Shown here piece after piece: positions 1 to 7,880 of a stretch of 64,000 nt of DNA. Under the pieces are notes generated by a model. It did not search any database. It was not told where the DNA came from and saw only the letters and a list, made by a program, of their open reading frames with translations. This DNA comes from Paenibacillus nasutitermitis (GTDB lineage: Bacteria; Bacillota; Bacilli; Paenibacillales; Paenibacillaceae): the NCBI RefSeq assembly GCF_014641075.1, contig NZ_BMHP01000011.1, forward strand, positions 40,580 through 104,579, given 5' to 3'. The stretch's first letter is position 1. The number at the start of each line of letters is the position of its first letter. A program made the translations under genes and the position numbers.

Positions 1-3000
1 TCGATTGAACGTATCGTTGCGATTCGTACGGCTCGATGATCGAAGTGAACAGCGAATCCAGATTGCTGCCACCGCGATGGGCGACTACATAACGGAAGCT
101 TTTCGGATTGTTCGGCACTCTTTGCGACGGGCTTCCGTCCGCCAGCGCCACATCGTCGACCTGTCCGAGCATAGTCAAGCGGAGATGAACGTCCCGCGGC
201 GGCTGGTTGATATTCCATGTATCCGTAACATCCCAATCCACGCTGAATTGCTCGGCCGGAGCCGTATCCCGATCGACATTTTTCAAATAGTGGAAGCCCG
301 AGCCCATATAGTTGGGGCCATCGACGCTGTCGCCTGGCGCCCGTTTTCCATACTCCACATTCTCACCTGCATAAGAGCCGATATAGTTGCCGCTTCCGTC
401 CTTCTGCGAAACGAGGGTCAAGCCATCCGTCGTCACAGGTCCCTCGGCCGCATGGAAGCTGAAATTATGGTCGTTGCCGCCCTTAATCCGGAAGAAGTCC
501 ACCGTGTAAGAATTGGCGTCGTCGACCTTGATCATCGCCGTCGTCCGTTTGTACAGCTCGGTTCGCGGATACGGATCGGACGCATCTACGTCGATCAGCT
601 TCACTTGCTCGCTATCGTCAAAATGCTGCGGATCGCCGTCCCATTGAATCTGCTGCTTCGCCTTATCGACGACAACCGTATTGTGGGAAATCGTATTGCG
701 CACCCATTGATAATTGTGTGTATCCGCCGATTCGGTCGTCTCGGGATAGCCCAAATCCGGCGTCAGGTCAAGGCCGAAGGCGTTCAGCCCGATTTGCAGC
801 GTGTCCCGGTGGCCGTGGAAGCTGTTATTCCCGTAATACATCCAGACATTGCGCAGCGTGTCGCTATTGAAGCCTTCGCCTTTGCCGTCCCTTAGCGCGG
901 CGAACCCGGTACCGGTCATATTCGTGCTTTTTAAATTCAAAGGACCGTATTGCGCAATAACCGCATCAATATCATCGGCAATTTGCTCGGGATCACTCGA
1001 AAAAATGTCGCCGTACAAGCCCTCCGTGCTAAACCCGTTCAAGAAATGGATCAACTGCGCGTATTCCGGGTCTTGATAGTGCTTGAATGCTTCGATCATC
1101 GTCGGCATCGAGAAAAAGATGAGCGGTTTTCCCGTACTTCCCGAATCGCCTATTGACGGGGTGAAAACCTCGCTTTGCATCCATTGATATACGCCTGAAA
1201 ACATGTTTCGGAACTTTACGTTCTGGTAAAGGTCAGCGCTCGGATACAAGTCGTAGCCGTCAAGGATATTGGCCAGCTCGAGATAGTTAATTAGCCATAA
1301 CGAGTTATAGAGTGGAGCGGCCTCGTTGCCGTTGCCGTCGCGGTCTACATCGTTCACCAACGTCGAGCCGATGTTACCCCCGGTAACCCGAAACGGGTCC
1401 GTTTGGAAGCCACCGGACTGGAAGTCGAAATCCAGCCATTCCTTCGTCTCCGGAAATTTGTCGTAGACAACAGCCGCCAGCGCCAGCGCGCTTTGGTGAA
1501 ATCCGGGATTCCCCCTTATGCGGGAGGATTGCACACCGGGATAAATCTGTTTGACGATGCCATCCTCAATGTTGCGGCGAATGCCGCTTGCGCTGAATTT
1601 AAGCTGTCCCAGATCATAAGTGTCTGATTTCGCACCCAGAAACGAGAGGAGCGCCGAATCGTTCATTGCCGGATAGAAAGCGTCGTAAGCATAAAGGAAA
1701 TGCTTGACGAGCAAGGTTTCCCAGATGGACCCTGTGGCTTTGCCCAAGCGGGTATAGCCGTCGGAATTCTGGTAAATGCTTCTGTTGTAAACCGACGTAT
1801 CCAAGCTTGGATAAATATCGGCTATGCGATCCAGCAAAATGACGCCCGCACGGGCATATTTGATGTCTCCCGTATACAGATAGGCGTCCCGGAACGCATC
1901 CAGCGCCTGCGGAATAAGTCCTTTCAAGCTTCCGGGACCGCTATCCGCCCAAAGCCCCCAGTGGATATAGAAAGCGATGAATGTATATGTTTTTCCATTT
2001 TCATCCACCCAGCCTGTGCCGTCATCCACTCCCCAGGTCGGGCCCTTTTCCGGATAAAGAGTATTGACGAGCAGGCTGCGGTCCGCTTTAGTCGGATCAA
2101 AGATGCCATGTTGATCGAGTCCGCTGCGATAATAAGCACCGAAATCGTTCGTTGGGAATCTGTAGCCGCTGCTCGGATCAGTAATTTTCCAGGGGTCGTT
2201 GAGTGGATCGGTAATATAAGGATAGGGACCGAATTTATCGATTTCCTTCCCGGTGACCGGACTTCCGAGAGCCTCGTTTACGCTATAGCTGCGGGGCAGA
2301 CTTTGCGGCGGCACCAGCTCCCAAAGAGCATTAAGCCCTTTCGTCAAATAGCTGTTCGCTCTGGCGACGGCATCGTCTCTCAAATCGGCTGCCCAAGCGT
2401 AGTTATCAATATTGCTGCGAGCTGCGGCGATTTTATGGGCTGTATAAATCGTGCTGCGGGTTTTCCCGTATACGATTTCGGTAACGCTGATCGGCAAGGA
2501 GGCCGAGCGGCTAACGCCGTTTAAATAGACGTCGGCTGTTACGGTAGCCGTTCCTAGTCCGGACGCCGTCAGCATTCCGGTATGATCGACTGTGGCGACA
2601 TTCTCGTCGCTGCTTGAATATTGAACGTATTCCTGCGCCAATTCAAACCGAATGCCGGCTTGCGTCATCCCGATAACCGGGAGCTTAAACTTGGAACCGA
2701 CGTAGAGCTCGGGCGGCGTGGCAGTGAATGCAACGCTATCCAATACAGGCAAGTCAGGGGTATGCTCCAAAATAAATTCGCTTGGCGTCATCCGGTATTG
2801 GGCCGATGCCGCTTGCTTGCCGATCGTTTTGAGCGTCAGCGTGTGCGTGCCTGCCGTTAAAGCGGCGTATCGAATTGCGGTCGTCGGGCCAAAGCCGGCG
2901 GTCGCGCCGTAGAAGTCGTAGGTGCCCATCGCTTTGCCGTCGATTTCCAGCTCCGCGATCGCTCCCGACCCGGCCAGGAACCCTTTGAATTTAATCAAAT

Positions 3001-4024
3001 ACGTTCCATCTGTGGAGACATCAAACCGGAAGTCGCGCGACATGCCCGCACTTTCGGTGCCGATCGCGGCTCCGTAATATTGATAGCCAAGGACAGGATA
3101 AGTCGTTGGCAAGCCTACAAGACTCCAGCCTGGCTGTGTCGGTTGGCCGGGAAAGCCGATGTGCGTGAACTTGTAAGTCATTGTCGGAATCCGCACATTG
3201 ATTGGCAATACCGCGGTAAAGTTGGCGCCGTTATAATAAACATTTGCCGTTACGGAAGCGGCACCTGCTCCGGCGGCGGTCAGTATGCCGCTATTGGAAT
3301 CGACGAGGGCGACCGCTTCGTTATCGCTGGCATACTGAATTTGCGCTCCGGGAAGATCCGTCGCAACGCCGTTATTCGTTTGGCCGTGGACGGCTAATTG
3401 CACTTGGGAGCCGAGGAAGATGTCCGGCTGCTCGGCGGCAAGCGCCACGCCCGCCAATGACGGCATGGCTGAATTCGGCTCCAGTATAAACTCGCTCGGC
3501 GTCATCCGGTATTGGGCCGACGCCGTTTGCTTGCCAATCGTTTTAAGCGTCAACGTGTGCGTGCCTGCTGTTAAAGCGGCGTATCGAATCGGGGTCGTCG
3601 GGCCATAGCCGGCGGTCGCGCCGTAGAAGTCGTAGGCGCCCATCGCTTTGCCGTCGATTTGCAGCTCCGCGATCGCTCCCGATCCGGCAAGGAAGCCTTT
3701 GAACTTGATCAAATACGTTCCATCTTCGGGGACATCGAACAAGAAGTCGCGCGACATGCCGATATTTTCGGTGCCGATCGCCGCTCCGTAAGACTGATAG
3801 CCCAGGACAGGGTAAGTCGTGGTTAAACCTACCAGGCTCCAGCCTGGCTGTGTCGGCTGTCCGGGAAAGCCGATGTGGGTGAATTTGTAAACGATAGGGC
3901 TCGTTCCTGAGGCATGGGCGACAGGCGAAGTAACGCCAGGCATCCCACTTACAAGCAAACTGAGAAGCAAAAGATAAAGGACAAGACTGCTTTTCATAAG
4001 CTTCATTGCTTTTCGCACGCTCAT
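1..4024 (-). CDS. Heparinase II/III-like secreted polysaccharide lyase, 3' end outside window
   Basis: The minus-strand frame is open from an ATG at 4024 to the window edge (about 1341 codons, no stop), so the C-terminus is missing. AGGAAG lies 5 bases before the ATG. Residues 1-39 form a signal peptide ending near SHA-type Ala residues. Two near-identical lectin/CBM-like modules containing KFTHIGFPGQPTQPGWSLVG follow, separated by BIG2-like Ig domains, then an all-helical toroid region (about residues 500-950). The C-terminal part has HGHRDTLQIGL and NTISHNTVVVD, matching the conserved His motifs of the heparinase II/III C-terminal beta-sheet domain. This family cleaves uronic-acid polysaccharides (heparinoids, alginate, acidic exopolysaccharides) by beta-elimination; the substrate here is unknown. 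It lies downstream of, and co-directional with, the importer at 4205-7622, which could take up its products. Confidence 0.85.
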   Translation of the reverse strand, partial: MSVRKAMKLMKSSLVLYLLLLSLLVSGMPGVTSPVAHASGTSPIVYKFTHIGFPGQPTQPGWSLVGLTTTYPVLGYQSYGAAIGTENIGMSRDFLFDVPEDGTYLIKFKGFLAGSGAIAELQIDGKAMGAYDFYGATAGYGPTTPIRYAALTAGTHTLTLKTIGKQTASAQYRMTPSEFILEPNSAMPSLAGVALAAEQPDIFLGSQVQLAVHGQTNNGVATDLPGAQIQYASDNEAVALVDSNSGILTAAGAGAASVTANVYYNGANFTAVLPINVRIPTMTYKFTHIGFPGQPTQPGWSLVGLPTTYPVLGYQYYGAAIGTESAGMSRDFRFDVSTDGTYLIKFKGFLAGSGAIAELEIDGKAMGTYDFYGATAGFGPTTAIRYAALTAGTHTLTLKTIGKQAASAQYRMTPSEFILEHTPDLPVLDSVAFTATPPELYVGSKFKLPVIGMTQAGIRFELAQEYVQYSSSDENVATVDHTGMLTASGLGTATVTADVYLNGVSRSASLPISVTEIVYGKTRSTIYTAHKIAAARSNIDNYAWAADLRDDAVARANSYLTKGLNALWELVPPQSLPRSYSVNEALGSPVTGKEIDKFGPYPYITDPLNDPWKITDPSSGYRFPTNDFGAYYRSGLDQHGIFDPTKADRSLLVNTLYPEKGPTWGVDDGTGWVDENGKTYTFIAFYIHWGLWADSGPGSLKGLIPQALDAFRDAYLYTGDIKYARAGVILLDRIADIYPSLDTSVYNRSIYQNSDGYTRLGKATGSIWETLLVKHFLYAYDAFYPAMNDSALLSFLGAKSDTYDLGQLKFSASGIRRNIEDGIVKQIYPGVQSSRIRGNPGFHQSALALAAVVYDKFPETKEWLDFDFQSGGFQTDPFRVTGGNIGSTLVNDVDRDGNGNEAAPLYNSLWLINYLELANILDGYDLYPSADLYQNVKFRNMFSGVYQWMQSEVFTPSIGDSGSTGKPLIFFSMPTMIEAFKHYQDPEYAQLIHFLNGFSTEGLYGDIFSSDPEQIADDIDAVIAQYGPLNLKSTNMTGTGFAALRDGKGEGFNSDTLRNVWMYYGNNSFHGHRDTLQIGLNAFGLDLTPDLGYPETTESADTHNYQWVRNTISHNTVVVDKAKQQIQWDGDPQHFDDSEQVKLIDVDASDPYPRTELYKRTTAMIKVDDANSYTVDFFRIKGGNDHNFSFHAAEGPVTTDGLTLVSQKDGSGNYIGSYAGENVEYGKRAPGDSVDGPNYMGSGFHYLKNVDRDTAPAEQFSVDWDVTDTWNINQPPRDVHLRLTMLGQVDDVALADGSPSQRVPNNPKSFRYVVAHRGGSNLDSLFTSIIEPYESQRYVQS
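2766..3895 (-). repeat. Internal duplication of a lectin-like module in the lyase gene
   Basis: Two copies of an approximately 410-base module, at 3478-3895 and about 2766-3180, encode nearly the same 135 residues (KFTHIGFPGQ... to ...MTPSEFILE). They differ at only a small fraction of positions, including substitutions such as NIGMSRDFLF versus SAGMSRDFRF. An Ig-like stretch lies between them. The DNA-level similarity points to recent duplication or ongoing gene conversion. Confidence 0.9.
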
Positions 4025-4064
4025 GGACACTTCCTTTTCTCATGAATTTGTTCACGCCCAAGGA

Positions 4065-4102
4065 TAAACGGCTACGCCGTCCTTTAAGGACGGGTGCGTT
4101 TA
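4065..4102. other. Imperfect hairpin between importer operon and lyase gene
   Basis: TAAACG (4065) pairs with CGTTTA (4097), and inside it CCGTCC pairs with GGACGG around a TTTA loop, leaving a bulge. It lies in the leader of the lyase gene, after the last permease gene. It could be a transcript-end or processing hairpin, or the subterminal hairpin of a lost IS200/IS605-type element. There is no T-tract on the minus strand, so I do not call it a terminator. Confidence 0.4.
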
Positions 4103-4204
4103 CCAAGGCTTAGAGCCCCTACCACGGTATACTTTCCGATAAGCTCAGAAAGCCTGTCTTCTCTCTGCTTCGGCAACCGCCTCCTTTCAGGAGCCGTTAC
4201 AAAT

Positions 4205-5041
4205 TCAGCCCTTTACGGCCCCGAGTGTAGCGCCCTCGACAATCCACCTCTGGAAGAAAACGAACATGGCGATAGAAGGGATCATCGCAATGACGACGCC
4301 CGCAAACAGGGTGACCCAATCGGCCGTATACTGCATCATCTGATTGGCCGCATACATGCTGACGCCGATCGTATATTTCTTAGGATCGCTCAAGTATATA
4401 AAAGGGCCGAGGAAGTTGTTGTACAACCCGAGAAACTTGAATATGGCGACCGTCATCACACCCGGCATCGACAACGGCACGATAATGCGCCAAAACACTT
4501 GGAAAAGGGTTGCGCCATCCATGAAAGCGCTCTCCTCAAGCTCCTTGGGAAGCGACTGCATAAAGCCTCCAAGCAGCAGCAAATAAAATACGCTTTCGCC
4601 AAGACTGTCGAGAATGACGAGTCCCGTCAAGCTGTTGGTCAAATGCAAATCTCGCATCAGCACATACTGCGGAATCAAAGCATTAATACCAGGCAGAAAC
4701 AAGGAGAGCATAATGATGGCCCAAAGCAGCTTTCGGCCTTTAAATTGCATGCGCGTCAGCGCGTAGGCGTTAATGGTCGTCAGGAAGAGACCGATCAGCA
4801 AGCTTGCTCCTACGTAGTACAACGTGTTGATCATCGATGCGCCGATCCCGTATTTGGACCAGGCCCGTGAATAATTGAGCCACTGAAGCTTACCGGGAAG
4901 CGCCCATACGTCATGAAAAAAATCACGGTTCGTTTTCAATGATTCGTACAGTACCCATACCAGCGGGAAAAGAATGGTGACGGACCAGGCCAGCAAAATG
5001 ATCCACCATAAGCCGTCAACCCAAGTGCGTTTTTCTTTCAT
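4205..5041 (-). CDS. Carbohydrate ABC transporter permease, MalG type
   Basis: 278 residues, the usual length for the MalG/LacG/AraQ (BPD_transp_1) inner-membrane subunit. Six hydrophobic segments are visible, beginning WWIILLAWSVTILFPLVWVLY. The ATPase-contacting EAA loop reads ELEESAFMDGATLFQVFWRIIVPLSMPG, and the end RWIVEGATLGAVKG is characteristic of the subfamily. Start ATG at 5041, 31 bases after the partner permease, so the two are translated from one message with the binding protein (gene order on the minus strand: binding protein, MalF, MalG). No ATPase gene is linked, so it must use a shared MsmX-type ATPase (inferred). The imported sugar cannot be read from the sequence. Confidence 0.93.
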   Translation of the reverse strand: MKEKRTWVDGLWWIILLAWSVTILFPLVWVLYESLKTNRDFFHDVWALPGKLQWLNYSRAWSKYGIGASMINTLYYVGASLLIGLFLTTINAYALTRMQFKGRKLLWAIIMLSLFLPGINALIPQYVLMRDLHLTNSLTGLVILDSLGESVFYLLLLGGFMQSLPKELEESAFMDGATLFQVFWRIIVPLSMPGVMTVAIFKFLGLYNNFLGPFIYLSDPKKYTIGVSMYAANQMMQYTADWVTLFAGVVIAMIPSIAMFVFFQRWIVEGATLGAVKG

Positions 5042-5071
5042 GCAAGCTACCTTGTCCTTTCGCGCTGCAAG

Positions 5072-6031
5072 TTAATATTCGACGGACTTGTTCGGCATCG
5101 CTTTGTCCATCAGCAGCTTGGCGGCTATGAGAATAACGAACAGGAACATGCCTACCGCCGAAGCATAACCGTAATTGTGATAATCTTTGCCGAAAGCGAG
5201 GTTAAACATATACAGGCCGATCACATCCGTCGAGCCTGCTGGCCCTCCGTTTGTCAAAATCAGCACATGCTCGAAGCCCTTGAGCGAACCGAGAACGAGA
5301 AACAAAGCCCCGACGCGGATGATCGGCATAATTAGCGGGATCGTAATCCGCACGAGGCGGGTAAGATGAGAGGCCCCCTCCAAAACAGCGGACTCATAGA
5401 GCGATTTTGGAATCGTCGTCATGGCATTGACGAAAATGATCACATATAAGCCGACCCCTCCCCACACATAAGGCGGAATTACAGCCCATATCGCCGTGCG
5501 GACGTCGCCAAGCCAGTAAAAATTGCCGACATTGATCCCGATAAGCCTCAGCAAAGCATTAAGAATGCCGATGCTGCCATCGTAGACGAACGCCCATAGC
5601 AAGGCGATGACTACGGTAGACAGCACATTGGGAAAGAAGAACAACAGTTTGAACAAAGAGGAGCCTTTGTATGCTTTGCTTGTCAAGATATACGCCAGCA
5701 GCAAGGAAATGAAGATGACGAGTAACGGAACGGTCGCCATGTAAAGCAAATTATGCAGCAGCGAGCGCCAGACGTATTTATCCTGGAGCATCGCCGTATA
5801 GTTGCTCAGTCCTACGAATTTCGCCGGTGAAATGCCGTCCCAATCCAGCAGCGAATAGTAGACGGACAGAAGGTTAGGATACAGCGTAAACAGCAAATAA
5901 CCTCCGAAAGCAGGCGCAATCGCTACAAGCAGAAAAATATTTTTTTGTGTTTGCGCGTGGGTCAACCTTTTTTGCAGCCACCCAAGTCGAGCAGGTCTTC
6001 GTGCGGCTGCGGCAGGTTCATGCTGGCTCAA
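5072..6031 (-). CDS. Carbohydrate ABC transporter permease, MalF type
   Basis: Membrane subunit of the importer, about 319 residues. Hydrophobic segments begin at FLLVAIAPAFGGYLLFTLYP. The EAA loop reads SLYESAVLEGASHLTRLVRITIPLIMP. I place the start at TTG 6031 because AAAGGAG lies 8 bases upstream; the alternative TTG at 6049 would contain this ribosome binding site within its own coding sequence. The proline/alanine-rich cytosolic N-terminus (AAAARRPARLG) is common in this subfamily. It works with the MalG-type permease just downstream and the lipoprotein upstream. Confidence 0.92.
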   Translation of the reverse strand: MSQHEPAAAARRPARLGWLQKRLTHAQTQKNIFLLVAIAPAFGGYLLFTLYPNLLSVYYSLLDWDGISPAKFVGLSNYTAMLQDKYVWRSLLHNLLYMATVPLLVIFISLLLAYILTSKAYKGSSLFKLLFFFPNVLSTVVIALLWAFVYDGSIGILNALLRLIGINVGNFYWLGDVRTAIWAVIPPYVWGGVGLYVIIFVNAMTTIPKSLYESAVLEGASHLTRLVRITIPLIMPIIRVGALFLVLGSLKGFEHVLILTNGGPAGSTDVIGLYMFNLAFGKDYHNYGYASAVGMFLFVILIAAKLLMDKAMPNKSVEY

Positions 6032-6167
6032 CGGCAGCGCTCCTTTCAAAATCGGCGGGAGGAGGGAGCATGGGGCGTCCGAGGATCGGAGAAAGAAGAG
6101 CGGAACATCCGCTTAAGTCCGAAACTCGAAGCCCCGGGGCCCTAAAACCTCCTCCACAGGTCGCCGT

Positions 6168-7622
6168 CTATTTGGTCTGTGCTTCGATTGCCTTCTTCAA
6201 CAATTCATCCGCTTCCTTCAGCTTCGGTAGAGGATCCTGCTTGCCGGAGGCAATTTCCGAGGCCGCGTCGCTCATCACCTTTTTCGCTTGGGCGGCAGCG
6301 GGGTCGGTCAAATTCGTAGCGCGGAATTCGCTTTCGATACGAACCTTATTGCGTTTCATATAATCCAGCAATGCTCTAGGAGCATCCTGAAGCTTGCCGG
6401 CGCGAGTCTGGTCATCCGAATAATCCTTGCGAATCGGCAGCTGTCCGCCCTTCTCCGCAATGGCCCCCTGGATATCCAAATTCCACAGCCATACGCTGAA
6501 TTCTTTCGCCCATTTCTTGGTTAGCTCCGGCTTGGCCGCCCAGATGAAAAAGCCCTCGCTGGTCGTATTTCTGACCCAGATCGTATCGTCCGGACTGTTG
6601 CCCATCGGCACCGACATAAATCCCCATTTGAAATTTTGCGGCGTCGAATCTTTCATTTCGTTCTGTACCCAAACGCCTGTAGAAACCATGGCGGCTTGAT
6701 GCTGAAGCACCTGCATTTGCGATTGGGTATGGTTCAGCGCGGCAACGCCCTCGGTGAAAAATCCCTTCTTGCCAAGCTCATAAATGTGGCTCCAGAGCTC
6801 GACGCTTTCAGGTGACATATATAGTGATTGCGTATAATTTCTGAAGTTGTCTTCGACCTTATTTAAATTCTCTTTCAAGTTGGCGAGTTCGAACAGCTTA
6901 TAATCCCCGAAGCCATTCGTAAGGTAGCCGGGGAACTTGCCGGGATACGTAATCGGGATGATTCCCTTCGCTTTGATGGCCTCGCATAATTCGACGAATT
7001 CCTTCCAGGTTTTTGGGTTTTGATTCCAGCCATGCTGTTCGAACAAGGCTTTGTCGAAGAATAACCCGCCTCCGGAGGAAACGATCGGTACGGCGTACGA
7101 TTTCCCGAGAAAACGCGGCGCCGAGTCGAATTGGCCGTCCAGGGACAATTCCTTCAAGGTTTTCCCGTTGCCGTCGTATGCTTTCCGGTCCCAAACGTCA
7201 TCCTGCGGCTCCAGCTTGCCCGCTTTTACGAGCGAAAGGGCATCCGTAGCGGTGGAGAACATATCGAACATATCGTTATCGTTATTGGCCGACACTTTGG
7301 TTGTAATGATTTTCGTCATATCCGGCGAATAGGTAACGGCAAACTCGACATTAGGAAATTTTTTCTTGAACGTGTCAATCGCGTAATCGAAATATTCCCT
7401 GCCCATACCACCTTCGAAAAAGCCGACCTTCAGCGTTACTTTTTCATCCTTCGGCAGCCCGTTCTCCTCATAAACCTTAGGCTCTGCGGCGGCCGGAGAA
7501 TTTTTCTCCGCAAGCGGGCTTGCGGAAGGCGACTGTTCGTTTTTATCGCTGCAGCCAATCAGCGACAGCGAGGCGGCCAGACAAAAGAGCGATACCCATA
7601 TAGCTTTCTTGTTGATTTTCAA
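6168..7622 (-). CDS. Extracellular sugar-binding lipoprotein (family 1)
   Basis: 484 residues. TTG start at 7622 is preceded by AAGGAGGGG. Signal peptide LFCLAASLSLIGC with a lipobox Cys at about residue 24, then a low-complexity Ser/Pro/Ala linker. The mature part resembles SBP_bac_1/UgpB: early VTLKVGFFEGG strand, PITYPGKFPG and KWAKEFSVWLW elements. It would capture an oligosaccharide outside the membrane and deliver it to the two downstream permeases. Its first-gene position is normal for these operons. The upstream AraC-type regulator at 7881-10127, 258 bases away on the same strand, is the probable activator. Confidence 0.93.
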   Translation of the reverse strand: MKINKKAIWVSLFCLAASLSLIGCSDKNEQSPSASPLAEKNSPAAAEPKVYEENGLPKDEKVTLKVGFFEGGMGREYFDYAIDTFKKKFPNVEFAVTYSPDMTKIITTKVSANNDNDMFDMFSTATDALSLVKAGKLEPQDDVWDRKAYDGNGKTLKELSLDGQFDSAPRFLGKSYAVPIVSSGGGLFFDKALFEQHGWNQNPKTWKEFVELCEAIKAKGIIPITYPGKFPGYLTNGFGDYKLFELANLKENLNKVEDNFRNYTQSLYMSPESVELWSHIYELGKKGFFTEGVAALNHTQSQMQVLQHQAAMVSTGVWVQNEMKDSTPQNFKWGFMSVPMGNSPDDTIWVRNTTSEGFFIWAAKPELTKKWAKEFSVWLWNLDIQGAIAEKGGQLPIRKDYSDDQTRAGKLQDAPRALLDYMKRNKVRIESEFRATNLTDPAAAQAKKVMSDAASEIASGKQDPLPKLKEADELLKKAIEAQTK

Positions 7623-7880
7623 ATCTGCCCCTCCTTGAAATGCTTGCTCATATTTTCGGAAATGTTATGCTCTGGCGAGCTAGCCGTTTAGACGGCAAGC
7701 GATACCTCCTTCCTCGTTCCAGTCAAGCACCAGCTTCGTGACTTAAGGTATCATGCTGCCTTCGCAGCGTAAATGACCGTTTTTTTTCTGATGGCCAATA
7801 TTTGCAATCGCCCGATAAAAACAGCCTGACTCGGCTCCGCAAGCGCTTTTGGCACATGTCGGAACGATTCAGGCCGGTCG

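Noticed and set aside
5..895. Long + strand open frame of 296 codons
   Set aside because: It is antisense to the heparinase-like gene; its composition (Ile/Arg/Val-rich) is typical of the complement of that reading frame, and it has no ribosome binding site.
3543..4106. Minus-strand 187-codon frame overlapping the lyase start
   Set aside because: It is a shifted frame of the same region. The true frame begins at 4024 with a signal peptide and runs through the repeated modules.
4025..4204. Riboswitch in the lyase leader
   Set aside because: I looked for c-di-GMP, c-di-AMP and other class features; only simple hairpins are present, with no aptamer core that I can recognise.
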